Source: Sebastes aleutianus
Taxonomy: Eukaryota; Chordata; Actinopteri; Perciformes; Sebastidae
Assembly: GCA_916700875.1 (NCBI GenBank)
Contig: CAKAKS010000039.1
Span: 19,007,139 to 19,071,138 of the forward strand
Direction of reading: 5' to 3'
DNA: 64,000 nucleotides
The translations under genes and the position numbers were made by a program. Under the pieces are notes generated by a model. That model searched no databases and was not told the DNA's origin. It saw only the letters and a program-made list of their open reading frames with translations. Below, in pieces: positions 24,721 to 47,505 of the stretch (within the stretch, counting starts at the first letter, position 1; each line of letters begins with the position of its first letter).

Positions 24721-27199
24721 CTCAAACTAATATCTGCAGTTGAGAAGAGTAAAGGATCACACCTGTGAGACAAACACAAGAGAAAATGAAATATACAGAA
24801 TGGAGAGGATCCCAGTGAGGAGGTAGGCAGAGAGGAGGACGTGATAGAGGAAGAGGATTTGAGGGTGCTTTGGTTCAGGCCAGAGGGAGGGAGGAAGGAG
24901 GGAGGAAGGAGGGAGGAAGGAGGGAGGAAGGAGGGAGGTCACCACTGCCCCAGATTTGAAGGTGCCACCGTCTGGGGAGAGATTGATGGCTGCAAGCAAC
25001 AGATAACAGCTTGCAGTGTGAGGGGAGATTAAAAAAGGAGGCAGAGATTGCAGGGAGAAGCGAACCCCACCCGTTAGGGGCTGTGTCTGATTCTAACACA
25101 CTGCAATTAGCTGCTGAGGCAATTACAGGTTTGTGGAGGGTAAATGTGAGCTGATTTTTTTTAATCATACAATATGCTGGAAGCTATCATTTATCCTACA
25201 GAATCTGTGTTTATAGCAGAACTTACCATGGTTGCAACTGGATGAGTCATTTTAAAGCTTATATAAGAAATCAGTGGTCTCATAACACTTAAAATGTCAC
25301 TGCACTTTGCCCATATGGACACACAAAAGGCATGTTTACTCTAATTGCTACTCCATCCTTGTCTAAGTATTGTTGTGACAGCAGCCCAGCTGATCGGGCC
25401 CCCTGCACCACATCCTGCTTGTTTCCCACGTAGCCCATGAGTGGTCCATCACAATGCCATTGTTATCCATCAGATTGTCTGCAGTCATTACTTATTCACC
25501 CAGCCGTCGGGCCTTTTGTCCAAAATCATTCTTCACTCCGTCCCTAAGACCTTCTCCTGCCTGCTGCGGCCCATCTGCCCCCCTGTCTGACACACACACT
25601 ATACAAGACCCCCATTTCTTTCCCTCACACACACACACACACATGCAGAAACTCTTCACGCCAGCTGTCCGGCTCGTGTCCTCTGGCACTAAAAGGTGCC
25701 GGCCCTGAAGCAGATCATCAGAGTGCACAAGACAGAAAGCTCTTCAGCCTGTTTCCTTTACCAAATACATTTTTAAACAAGCCATTTCAGCGTCAATATT
25801 AAGATAAACACATGGTTAAACTAACTTCTGACCCACACTGACAACCTGACCTGAAAATGTTTAATGAAAATATGAAACACTGGCTGAAACTAAAACTGTG
25901 ATCACTGATTATAGTCTGTATGTATCAATATGTGTCAGCACTATTTTATCCTGAATAAGCAGGATTAAAATATTAAATGTATTCATTTGAATGTCAATAA
26001 AGCACATGCAGTTGAATTTAATTATGTCAAATGTTGAATTTGACTATCTTCTGTCATTTTACGGATCAAATGATTAATAGATTAATCCAGAAAACAATAG
26101 GCAGATTAATACATAATGAAAATAATTGTTGGTTGCAGCCCTATTTGTAAGCCCTTCAGTGTTTATCAATGATTATTACTATAAATAGAGCCTACTTTTA
26201 GATACACATGCCAACTGACTGTCCTACAGAGAGCCATGAAGTGTCCTTTAATATTATTTTTCAGGTCCCACTGCCAAGATAGCTATAATATTTATTTAAG
26301 GAGGAAGTAAGAAGCTGTGCCAAATGCTTGCTTAAAAATAGGCAGCAGTCATTGATGGAGGTTATAAATAGAGAGGAGGAAAGGGGGCTGGTCCTGGACG
26401 GAGATATTTATAGCACAGGCACACTGTTGTTTACTGGAGGCAGCAGCCACGGGGTGCACTTATCAATAACACAGTCACCTCCCTCGTTCCATTTCTGGAA
26501 AGATGCATCTGTGGTGAAATGAAATCACTTTTATGGGGGGATGAAAGGGATTACTCCAGAGGGTCTTCTATTCATGGACACAGTAAATGCAAAAAGTTGG
26601 ATCACTTTTCAGTGTTGGCATATCTCTGATTACAACATTTTTTCCATTTCTTGCCTCTTGAGTTTGACCTATATTGAATAGATGCATACAAACAGGGTTT
26701 AAATCACTGACACTGATAACCCAACATGAATAAAAACACATTATTTTAGAAAATGTAAACATCGGCTACTGCATCTGAATTGGTTATAAAAGCAAATGAC
26801 CAAAACCCAGTGGCCTAAATGTTGTTTATCAGAGAAAATGCTTTTATCACTGCATTGTAGTTTAGTTGTTTTACTATCTTTTCACATCTATCAAAAAGCT
26901 GTTTATCTGTCAAATGTTTCAAAAGTCGCTTAAAGGGTCATTTAATTGCTGTCTTGTAATTGCTTTTCCCCATGTTGTCCATGTATCTGTTTTTATGTTT
27001 TTTATTTTTTCCCACTCACAATGTTGTTTGGTTACGATTGCCCAGAAGTCTTTATAGATATTTAAATCAATATCCTCCTCACAAACACTAACCATACACT
27101 TCCACGCAACACACACACACACACACTTGTCTTTTTTTATATATTTACTGTATTGTCATTGTTGTTATTATATATATCTTGTCCTAATTGTTTGTCATC
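24721..27199. other. gene-free stretch
   Basis: Contains a GGAAGGAGGGA minisatellite (24883-24938), short AC runs (25627-25642, 27107-27126) and a fragment at 26060-26145 related to the hAT-like family at 32639 (ggttgcagccct end). No gene recognised. Confidence 0.45.
24883..24938. repeat. 11-bp minisatellite (GGAAGGAGGGA)n
   Basis: About five units of the purine-rich motif. Confidence 0.9.
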
Positions 27200-27510
27200 A
27201 ACAACTGAACTGCCTCTCCACATCAGATCTGCTCCCTCTACAGAGTATTTCAAAGCATAGCTCAAGACCCACCTCTTTTCTTTGGCTTTTGAATGTACTT
27301 GAATTGTGATTACTAATTGGCCTTTTATAATGCTCATTATAACAGTCTTTTACTCATGGATTTTTATCTTGGTCTCTGTCTGTGGATGTGTGAGATTTTG
27401 TTGTCTGCTCTGTTGACCTGTTTTTATTCTGCCTATGTCTGTAAAGCACTTTGGTCTGCTCTTGTTGTTTTAAATGTGCTATAGAAATAAATTTGACTTG
27501 ACTTGTCTAT
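27200..27510 (+). mobile_element. 5'-truncated LINE tail (L2/Rex-like)
   Basis: The end of a reverse-transcriptase ORF is visible in a broken frame (LPLQSISKHSSRPTSFLW) followed by a 3' tail with gtaaagcactttggt and a ttgacttgactt end. The same tail recurs at 28795-28936. Confidence 0.65.
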
Positions 27511-27582
27511 CACTATTATGTAGTCATATTATTTCTTTATATTAATCTTGTCTCTAGGTGGAGGCTTCAGATGAGCCCAGTG

Positions 27583-27980
27583 TTTTTTTTTGCCTCTTCC
27601 TGCACTTTATATTATTCATTTTTTTTTTTGTTATGTTGTATAGTCTTAAATTGTGCAATTAAACAACAAGATAAACAAATAAACTATTTGTGTTGAACTG
27701 TTTACCCTGAATTTAAAAGAAAATATGCATTTCTTTTTTACTATTTAAAAATGCTTAATTTAGCAAGTGTAGTGTGTAAAAAATTGTTTTTTTTTGCCTC
27801 TTCCTGCACTTTATATTATTCTTTTTTTTTTTGTTATGTTGTATGGTCTTAAATTGTGCAAAATAAATAAACAAATAAACAAAAAAAATATTTGTGTTTT
27901 AACTGTTTACCCTGAATTTAAAAGAACATCATCTTTTTCCTATTTAACAATGCTTAATGTAGCAAGTGTAGTGTGTAAAA
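27583..27980 (+). repeat. tandem duplication of ~200 bp
   Basis: tgcctcttcctgcactttat at 27591 recurs at 27795, and agcaagtgtagtgtgtaaa at 27762 recurs at 27961; the two units differ by small indels. It ends just before the probable smad3 5'UTR. Confidence 0.85.
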
Positions 27981-27989
27981 ACAAAATAA

Positions 27990-28352
27990 TAATCTTCTTG
28001 ACACATTGCTGTGTTGCTGCAGGTGGAGGACAGAGCAGCTGACTGAGCAGCAGCAGCAGGAGGAGGAGGAGGAGGAGGAGCAGCAGGGGCAGACCGGTGC
28101 AGACCGACAGCCTGGTTGGTTGCTGTTAGCTGGAGGAGCTGCTCCACTAGTCTCCGACAGACGGACCAACTTGATCGGACTGAACCTGCGACGCAAGCCG
28201 CTGCTGCTGCTCAGTCCTCCACCGGCAGCGACCAGCCACTCGTCTGTCTGTCTGTCTGGGAGTTTATCCAGCTAGTTGTATATGAAAGACAGAACTGTAA
28301 TGTTAGGGCATTAAACCAGAGTCCTGTGACTAGTAGTTTATTGTTGTTAAAG
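27990..28352 (+). promoter_or_regulatory. smad3: probable smad3 5'UTR / promoter-proximal region
   Basis: GC-richer than its surroundings, with mixed CAG and GGA triplet runs at about 28048-28090. The frame of smad3 is open upstream to about 28116 but contains no ATG before 28353, so an N-terminal extension is not supported. The transcription start is not identifiable from sequence alone. Confidence 0.4.
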
Positions 28353-39932
<11,580 letters not shown>

Positions 39933-41597
39933 GAGCAGTGCATGTTTCCCAGAAACCCTCCTTCTTATCCACACACTTACACACGAACCACATAGGAAAA
40001 CTCTGGCGTCTCTCAGTGATAATAAGGAAAGAGACGCCATTCGTCAAATCACTCCCCTCCCTCGCCGTCTCTAACATTTCACCTCACACCTCTAGCACTT
40101 TCCTCCGTACCATTTAGTGTCTCCATTTGATGGTTATTTTTAGGACTTGTACATTGTTTTCATGTGTTCAACGGGCAGCCACAGGGTATTTGCAATAGTT
40201 TTCAAAAGGCTAACCACATTTTCTTCATTATTCACTCGGACATCATGTCTATGCTCATTGCTCAGTGTTGTCGTTTTTTTTTTTGTTTTAAAAAAAGGAG
40301 ATTGAAATGTTCCCAAATGTTTGGTCACCTTTTACATGTTTCAAAACATTTTTGATTCTATGAATTAACTAAAATACGCTATCATCACTGGTGTTTCAGT
40401 GTCCCAGTACCACTCTTTGTAATCACTGAATTAGGAGGCTTATTTATCAATCGAAACCATAAATTAACATGAGAAATGTCATTGTGAGTAGTGATTAAAT
40501 AGAATGTATTTAATTAATATCTTAAGTACAAGGTACTTTGCCCATATTAATTTACATGTATGAATTATAAACGTGTCAATTATCTGATTGATCATGTAAT
40601 TGGTATTTTATCTATTTTAAACAAAAATATAGACATTAGCACCATTTGTTTCTTGAAAAGAACCCTTGTATGAAAACTATTTTGCTCAGTGAAAGAGACA
40701 TTTTATAAGTTATTTTTGCATACTGTCCTGCATGGGAATATATTTTTTTTATTGCCTCGATATGATTGTACATAAATATTTATAGCTTGTGATTTCTTGT
40801 AGTCATGCAGCGCTTGAAACAGTTGACCTGACTGACCTCTGGCATCAGTAGATTCACAAAAACACTTTGCTTTATAATGACCCAAAACTTGGCCTGCTTA
40901 AATGCAGGCTTTTCTAACGCGGGTCAACTTAAGTGTGACACATAGGATTACTGTACCAGCTGTTACTGTTATTTCATAATAGGGTATGACATACAGGTTG
41001 AACTGGTTGAATTTAGGCACCCATGTGACTTCAGTGTGAAGGGTACTCGCTAGCAGCAACCATGGCAACGGCTCATACATCGATGGCATATAGAGCAAAA
41101 GATCATATTAGCAACTGTTAGCCAATAATACACTATGCTCCTTGTGGGTAAATGATGCACTTCCAATTTACTGTGTTGATCAGTGTAACGCTTTAGTTCT
41201 AGTGGTAATTTGCTTGTCTGGTAAATACTGTATATTACATGTACATTGCTACGATATAAGGCATGTGTAATATGCTCACTGTCATTGTCTATGAAGCCAC
41301 CATGTTTATCCTGCACTTACTTACAGTACATGAGACTGAGTCACCATGTAATCTATTTAAAACAGGTACACGGCGCTGAAATACTGTGTACTACAGTGCG
41401 TTAGGTAGTTGGTAGATCCGTATCAGTACTTGTGTTCTTTGATATTCTTAGTTGGTGGTTTTCTGTTCCAAGTCTTATGTACATGTTTTTTTTCATGTAG
41501 CCTAATATTTGTTCTCAAAATGACCATTGTTTTGTTATCTGTGAAAATTGCAACCGAGTAAAAAGATTTCAAGTCAGCGTTTTGTTTTGTTTTTTAA
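39933..41597 (+). other. smad3: probable smad3 3'UTR
   Basis: Non-coding, AT-rich and largely repeat-free. A candidate polyadenylation signal of the AGTAAA type lies at 41557-41562, followed by a T/GT-rich tract at about 41577-41597; ATTAAA near 40494 is an alternative. The end point is inferred. Confidence 0.45.
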
Positions 41598-41816
41598 ACC
41601 CATGGCTCGTTAATGCACAGTGACTAGAAAAATAGAAACCCCAGTACATGCATGCAGTCCAATAATACTGTCCTGTTAGAAATGCTACCATTGTAAAACG
41701 ATGAGTCAACCACAGGGCAACTAGGGCTGTAGTTGTGGTGGGATTTTGTGTGATGGCATATTGTAAGCTGTTTTGTTTTTTTTACATTTCTGCTCCTCCA
41801 CAAATGTAAAGGCCAG

Positions 41817-42120
41817 TTGGACTGCAACTAATTATTTTCATTGTCAATTAATCTGTTGATTATTTTCTTGATTAATTGATAGTTGTTTTGGTCTATAAAA
41901 TCTCAAAAAGTGGTGAAAAATGTCAATCAGTGTTTCCCGAAGCCCAGAATGATGTCCTCAAATGTCTTGTTATGTCCACAACTCAAAGATATTCAGCTTA
42001 CTGTCATAGAGGAGTAAAGAAACTAGAAAATATTCACATTTAAGACGCTGGAAATCTCAGAATTTTCTTAAAATATTACTCAAATAGTTGACAATTAATT
42101 GAGTAAACGTTGCAGCTCTA
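41817..42120. mobile_element. hAT-like MITE, inverted copy of 32639-32911
   Basis: Ends actgcaac and gttgcagctcta; shares aatgtcaatcagtgtttccc and cactgtcatagaggagtaaa-type interior with the reverse strand of 32639-32911. Lies between the smad3 and aagab 3' ends. Confidence 0.7.
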
Positions 42121-42185
42121 AAAGGTAAGACAAAATATTTCAAACACTCTTCAGTATAATGTCCAATACAGCACCATGACTGAAT

Positions 42186-42781
42186 TTTATTTATTGCAGA
42201 GGTACTCCATTGCAACATACAGGTGTTTCTATTTTTCTTGTCTGTGTATTTTTCTTTACAAGTACGAGATGAGCTGTATGAACCCATGTAGTGCAGTCCT
42301 GTGTTCACAATAAGTACGCCACACTCACACAAAGGAGCAAAAAAATTAAAATCACAAGTCTTTATGTTGATTCAACAGAATGTGCATTAAATGTCTTACA
42401 ACTCTTCTAAGGATAAGGCACGTTGTTTCACTTGCAAATATATGTGACAACTGTACCTAAGGGACATATACACATAAATGACACAAAATTGTATTTTGTT
42501 TTTTCCACCTGCAACACCAACATGTGTTGAGGTTCCTTCAGGGCTTATAGCATAGCGAGGGGGGGACCACTTCTTTCCCTAATCAAGATATTCAACTGCT
42601 TCTTACTATACACCAGTATTGCAATTGTTTCATTTTAAGAATCAAAAGTTTTCTAAACATGACTATGCCTACAGAACCGTCTGTAAGCATCTCCACTTTC
42701 CAGGTGCAAGAAGCAAATCCAAGGGCGCTGGATCTTGTGGGAGGACCAGGAGAAAAGAAACTGAGTCACAGGTAGCTGCTT
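42186..42781 (-). other. aagab: probable aagab 3'UTR
   Basis: Non-coding downstream of the stop on the minus strand. AATAAA-type signals read on the minus strand at about 42186-42195, which would give a 3'UTR of about 600 bases and leave it about 0.6 kb from the smad3 3' end. The end is inferred. Confidence 0.35.
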
Positions 42782-42859
42782 TTAGCTTTCCTCCCCCGAT
42801 GATAACCCGTCTATCTCGTCGTCATCGCCGCCGATGGCCATCCAAAACGCTTTTGCTAC
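42782..42859 (-). CDS. aagab: aagab exon 10 with stop
   Basis: Residues 298-322: VAKAFWMAIGGDDDEIDGLS then SGEES and TAA. The acidic tail is typical of the family. Confidence 0.94.
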   Translation of the reverse strand, partial: VAKAFWMAIGGDDDEIDGLSSGEES

Positions 42860-45800
42860 CTGCAAAGTAGATTTAATGTAAATACTCGATACCAGAGTTT
42901 ACATAAACATGTTTACCTAAATAATTTATTGAGCCAAACGAGGATTCAAACTACTAGTACTGAAGCACTGAAACTTGCTCTAACAATAGATTTAAATAAA
43001 AATGTTTTTCCCTGTCACAGCAGCTATTTAGGCATGGACTGCCTAGTTTGATAATGGTGTGAGGTTGTGAGGATGCTATTGTGATACACTGTTCACTAAA
43101 CACTTTTTATGGTAAAGGATTAATCTTTTATATAACGAGAATACACAGATTATGAACATGGACAGGTCCTAGTTTTGGTGTCTTGTATCCAGGGGTGAAC
43201 ACAGTTGCTTACCTTCTCTGCATGAACCTTCCTCTGCTCATGGGGTAATGAAGAAGCTTTGTCTGCAGGTTGAAAATCAGAGAAAACCAAAACATCTTAT
43301 GGCATCAAATATTTGACCTCCACACCAAAAACTGACAGCAAGGTACAAACACACATCCTGTAAGTTTTCAAATTGGCCAACAGAGTTTTTGCTGACAAAG
43401 TTGTGCATTCCCTTTTAATCCCCGAATTACCTTTCATCTCTTTTAATTTGGTAAAGAGACGTTCAAAGTTATCCACATCTGGATCTCCAGCCGTGAGATT
43501 AGCGAGTTCCTGAATGTCCAAATCGGTCATTGCATCTGAGAGAATCAACACAAGTGAATATTAATTAAATGTCACCTCCAATCATCAAGATATCCATATT
43601 TTGGGAGAACATACTGAAGAAAATGTGGCAGCAGGATCAAAACCAGTTTTGGGGAATTTTAAAAAACAGATTTCATCAGGAGTTGTTCACTTACCAACTA
43701 CTGTGTCTCCCTGTGTGTCTTCTGTGTTTGCACTACTTTCTGTATGGTTAGTTTCCTCACTAACAAGTGGGCCCTCTACTGGCAAGCTGGAAGACTGCCA
43801 CAGAAAAGGAGCGAGGGTTAGCATGCCTCATCGAACACTTACAGATTTAAAATCCCATTTAAATGAAAATGGATTGATGAAACACAAGAAAGAAGTACGA
43901 ACACATTGGAAGATATTTAGAAATATAAATGTAGTAAATGAAAATGGTTACAACAAAATTGCCACTGACCTGTGGATCTTGGCAGCTGTGTGGGTTGTTG
44001 TGTCTGGCAGCAACCAAACTACTCATCAGACCAAAGCCCTGATTGTGCCCTATCAGACAGAGATGTAAACTGTCACACACCATACATACACAATATGTGC
44101 AACAGGTAATCATATTAGTGATGTCATCTCACCATCCTTCATCTCCACACTGGTCCACACGTTGGCATTGAGAGCCTGGCAAATTCTCTTTACTCCTGTG
44201 GATTCTGGAAAGTCATCTAATAAAGCAACGAAGACAGAGTGAACGTGTATAAAAAAACAATGCAAAATATGAAGAATGAAAATATAAATGTACGCAGTGT
44301 GTCATTGGAATTTCTGCTGCCTGTAAAACTCACCATCCTCATCTGGCAACTCCAGTGGGTTGAGCTCCACCAGCTCAAAGGCATGAGCCAAACACCACTG
44401 CTGTGCTTCATGTCTGGTGACCCCTTGAAGACAAATATACATTTTAGATGCAATATAGTACCCTGCAAAATTGTATTCCAAGGTAAGGTAAGGTAGCTTT
44501 ATTTGTATAGCACATTTCAGCAACAGGGCAATTCAAAGTGCTTTACATAAACATTCAAGAACATTGCGACAAAGTGCAAAAGAACATTAAGACATAATTA
44601 AAACAGTTATAAAAACATAAAAACATGAATTAGAAAATAAAAATAAGCTAAAAATAAAAGCTAGGATCAAAGCTAAAATAGAGTATAACACACAAGAGTA
44701 AAAGTTCTAGTGCAGTATAAGATCATTATTTGATTTAATAAAAGGCAGCAGCAAACAAGAAAGTTTTAAGCTTTGATTTAAAAGAACTCAGAGTTGGAGT
44801 TGGTCCTGCAGGTTTCTGGGAGCTTGTTCCAAATATTTGGTGCATAAAAACTGAACGCTGCTTCTGCATGTTTAGTTCTGACTCTGGAGACACTAAGCAG
44901 ACCTGATCCAGACGACCTGAGAGGTCTGGATGGTTCAGAACATAGCAGATGATCAGAAATGTATTTTGGCCCTAAACCATTTAGTGCTTTGTAAACCAGC
45001 AGGAGTATTTTGAAATCAATTCTCTGAGAGCTAGGGAGCCAGTGTAGAGACCTCAGAACTGGACTGATATGATCCACTTCCTTGGTCTTAGTGAGGACTC
45101 TAGCAGCTGCAGGTTCTGAATCAGCTGCAGCTGTCTGATCCATTTTTTTTAGGAAGACCAGTAAAGACGCCGTTACAGTGCTTTCTGCAAGTTAATGGAG
45201 AACTAACCTTTTTCACAGACTCTGTCACACACCAGAATGAGCACCTCTGGAGCAAGATCTTCCACCACTGATATCCAAGGAAGTAGCTTTTCCAGCCCAT
45301 CCTTCTGCAAACACCATGCACACATAATAAAAGTTACACAGGATATACTGTTAAGCTTCTCAAACTATAGCTCATTGTTAAGTCACGTACCACTGTGCTG
45401 TCAAAATAAGCGATGAAAGCCTGTGTGGACTGGGCAATCTCAGATGACATTTGAAAAGTGCTTGGTACAACACATAGCCTGACATCCGCTGTGTAATATT
45501 TGTTGTTGATAGTCCATGGATACCAGGCTACGGTTTCTTCTCGCTTGATCGGCTCGGGCAAAGTCTTGGAGCTGAGGATCTCTGAGGAAAAGAACAAGTT
45601 GCTTATAAACCAAGAATACATAATGGATCTCTTAACACCCTATACGCCTGTACGTGGTCTGAGATCATCTGATCAGCTACTTCTTGCTGTTCCCAGATCC
45701 AATTTTGTGACAAGAGTCGATCAGGCTTTTGCTGTCAGGGCTCCCAAACTCTGGACTGCACTTCCTATAGAGATACGATCATCTAACTCTGTATCCACTT

Positions 45801-46494
45801 TTAAAGAACTTTTGAAAACACATTTTTTTAGGATAGCATTCCTATAAGCAGAAGGGTATAAATATATGTATGTATACATCCGTTTGTGGACGCATGTGTA
45901 CATTTATACACATTTATGTATATTTACTGTATATTTGTTTTATGAACTTTTTACCACTTCTATTATTATTGAGATGTTCTGTGATGTTCTGTTTCAGCTG
46001 TTACCATATCTTTTACTTTATTTATCTGCTTTTATTGTCTTGTGAAGCACTTTGTAACATCTGTGCTATATAAATACATTAATTATTATTATTATTGTTA
46101 TAAATCACACACACAATACAGACATTGAGTTGATCTACTTGCTTCACTGTGACCACCCAGCTGACCAGCTGCTAGAATAACATGCACCTAACCTCTTTTA
46201 GCCTTTTTTATCTCAGCACCACACAAATAAACCACTAACTAGCTTTGACAACCTCAGACCAATTGGTTATTAACCTCTATTAGCATCATTCAGACGAAAC
46301 CAAATGTCACCTGTTGTTGCTAAGTTAGCTTTGTTTAGCGTTAGCATGCTAACGTTAGCATAATGCTAAACCATGCAGGTTAAATTGTTGATAAACTCAC
46401 GTTTTATCAGCTCCTCTTCGCTAAAACCACCGTCACAGCTGGTGAGGAGCACACATGGGACAGGCATCTCCGTGTCTTCTTCTGAAGTTGACAT
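42782..46494 (-). CDS. aagab: aagab: alpha/gamma-adaptin-binding protein p34, 10 exons
   Basis: Spliced CDS on the minus strand, 5' to 3': 46494-46401, 45581-45391, 45304-45208, 44423-44334, 44216-44133, 44049-43970, 43794-43695, 43535-43431, 43262-43213, 42859-42782. All junctions are GT-AG, phases agree, and the product is 322 residues (human about 315). AAGAB is a cytosolic factor that binds adaptin subunits and promotes assembly of AP-1/AP-2 clathrin adaptor complexes; human loss causes punctate palmoplantar keratoderma. Seen: N-terminal Rab-like fold region with WYPWTINNKYYTADVRLCVV and APEVLILVCDRV, EWC-like QQWCLAHAFELVELNP, then a conserved helical C-terminus TDLDIQELANLTAG, NFERLFTKLKEMK and VAKAFWMAIGGDDDEIDGLS. 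Convergent with smad3 and head-to-head with iqch. Confidence 0.94.
43213..43262 (-). CDS. aagab: aagab exon 9
   Basis: A 50-base exon, residues 281-297: KASSLPHEQRKVHAEK. Acceptor caacctgcag, donor GAAG/GTAAGC. Confidence 0.93.
43431..43535 (-). CDS. aagab: aagab exon 8
   Basis: Residues 246-280 plus one base: TDLDIQELANLTAGDPDVDN then FERLFTKLKEMK, the strongly conserved C-terminal helical segment. Confidence 0.94.
43695..43794 (-). CDS. aagab: aagab exon 7
   Basis: Residues 213-245 plus one base, a Ser/Thr/Glu-rich linker (SSSLPVEGPLVSEETNHTES). The acceptor ttttctgtggcag was chosen because it keeps phase; the nearby downstream CCAG would put a TAG in frame. Confidence 0.87.
43970..44049 (-). 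CDS. aagab: aagab exon 6
   Basis: Residues 186-212: HNQGFGLMSSLVAARHNN. Preceding intron is only 83 bp. This region is weakly conserved in the family. Confidence 0.88.
44133..44216 (-). CDS. aagab: aagab exon 5
   Basis: Residues 158-185 plus one base: FPESTGVKRICQALNANVW. Preceding intron 117 bp. Confidence 0.93.
44334..44423 (-). CDS. aagab: aagab exon 4
   Basis: Residues 128-157 plus one base: EAQQWCLAHAFELVELNP then LELPDED. Lies beside a sense-oriented LINE tail in the preceding intron. Confidence 0.93.
44482..45160 (-). mobile_element. 5'-truncated LINE (L2/Rex-like) in an aagab intron
   Basis: The minus-strand frame reads VLRSLHWLPSSQRIDFKILL, VYKALNGLGPKYISDHLL and EAAFSFYAPNIWNKLPETCR, the conserved C-terminal part of fish LINE ORF2 proteins. 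The 3' tail ends in (ctta c) pentamer repeats at 44482-44493. It is in sense orientation with respect to aagab. Confidence 0.85.
45208..45304 (-). CDS. aagab: aagab exon 3
   Basis: Residues 96-127 plus one base: GLEKLLPWISVVEDLAPEVL followed by ILVCDRV. Acceptor gtttgcag. Confidence 0.93.
45391..45581 (-). CDS. aagab: aagab exon 2
   Basis: Residues 32-95. Contains VAWYPWTINNKYYTADVRLC and AQSTQAFIAYFDST, the most recognisable part of the family's N-terminal domain. Acceptor tttcctcag, donor AGTG/GTACGT; ends at a codon boundary. Confidence 0.94.
45600..46105 (+). mobile_element. 5'-truncated LINE tail in aagab intron 1
   Basis: Frame reads SSDQLLLAVPRSNFVTRVDQ and PKLWTALPIEIRSSNSVSTF then FKELLKTHFF, followed by gcactttgtaacatctgtgc and an (att)n tail at 46080-46096. 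Antisense to aagab. Confidence 0.8.
46401..46494 (-). CDS. aagab: aagab exon 1
   Basis: Residues 1-31 plus one base: MSTSEEDTEMPVPCVLLTSC and on. A second in-frame Met at residue 10 (EMPVPC) is close to where the conserved part starts, so either could initiate. Confidence 0.88.
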
Positions 46495-46620
46495 TTTTTA
46501 ATAATATTTAGGGAGACAAGCTTCCTCCAGCTGCTAGCTTGACGTGACGTTGATGACGTGATGACGTGATGACCTTTCAACTCTGACTGTGACGCTGCGA
46601 CGGTCACTTCCGGTGCAGCA
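46495..46620 (-). promoter_or_regulatory. aagab: aagab promoter with clustered TGACGT motifs and an ETS-type site
   Basis: Four TGACGT hexamers lie at 46540-46545, 46545-46550, 46554-46559 and 46562-46567, and an ETS-type CACTTCCGG at 46605-46613, all within 120 bp of the aagab ATG. TGACGTG(A) is the core bound by CREB/ATF and XBP1/ATF6 factors; CACTTCCGG is typical of housekeeping promoters. Function is inferred from motifs only. Confidence 0.45.
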
Positions 46621-46659
46621 CTGGTTACTATGAAGCTGAAGAAACTGGCCCAGAGCTTA

Positions 46660-46988
46660 TTGTCTTAGCTAAATTTCATATACATAAATCCAAATTTAGT
46701 AAATCTAAACCTTCATTTTTTTGTATTTGAACATGAAACCAAACAATATATTAAACTGATTATCTCCTCCGCAAACAAAAAAGCTATTAAGACGGTAATT
46801 TTATGCACCTCCTTTAATATATTTATCTAAATGTTTAGTTTCCCTGGCTTTGTACTTGTAAGCTGTTTATCCCCTGGCATTTGTTATTTTGTCTTGTTGT
46901 TCCTTTTACAGTTTTGCACATGTCTCTGTAATTGAACCTGTATGACCAGTTTGTGAAATAAAGGCAATAAAAAAAAAAAAAAAAAAAA
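46660..46988 (+). mobile_element. poly(A)-tailed retroinsertion
   Basis: Ends with aaataaaggcaataaa and an A-run at 46970-46988. Flanked by ggcccagagctta (46647-46659) and ggctcagagctta (46990-47002), a 13-bp target duplication with one mismatch. No intact ORF; a truncated LINE or similar. Confidence 0.7.
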
Positions 46989-47227
46989 GGGCTCAGAGCT
47001 TAATGTAACAAAGAGACAGCTGTAAAATGAAATTTAATTTGTGTCAACGGCAACATTGACATTAAATTCCTGTATTGAAGCGTTTAATGTTTATTAATTA
47101 TTTTTTTTTTAACTTAGTTTTTATTGCAGCTTCAGCAACTTATACAATCATCATCCGATTCTTTCCCACTGTATTTTCATTTTACAGCTGTCTCTTTGTT
47201 TTTACACAAAATTTCACAACTTAAAAC

Positions 47228-47505
47228 GGGGGTGGGGAGAGAAAACACAAAAAAAAACAAGATTTCATCTTAAACTGTAATTTCAATTGAATTCAGAGAA
47301 AAAGGGGAGGACACATACTTAAACAATCCAAAGAATTAAAATAAAATAAAGTAAAATTAATTAATTAATTAATTTAAATAAAGGGAGAGAAAACACAAAA
47401 AAACAAAACAAGACTTCATCTTAAACTGTAATTTCAATTGAATTCAGAGAAAAAGGGAGGATACATACTTAAACAATCCAAAGAATTAAAATAAAAAAAA
47501 ATATT
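47228..47505. repeat. tandem duplication of ~150 bp
   Basis: The unit gggagagaaaacacaaaaaa ... tttcaattgaattcagagaa ... cttaaacaatccaaagaatt occurs twice in direct order. Confidence 0.85.

Noticed and set aside
28116..28352. 79-codon in-frame N-terminal extension of smad3
   Set aside because: The frame is open but has no ATG; the known SMAD3 start MSxILPFTPP is at 28353.
44778..45143. Minus-strand frame that looks like a conserved gene
   Set aside because: It is the truncated C-terminus of a LINE ORF2, not a host gene.
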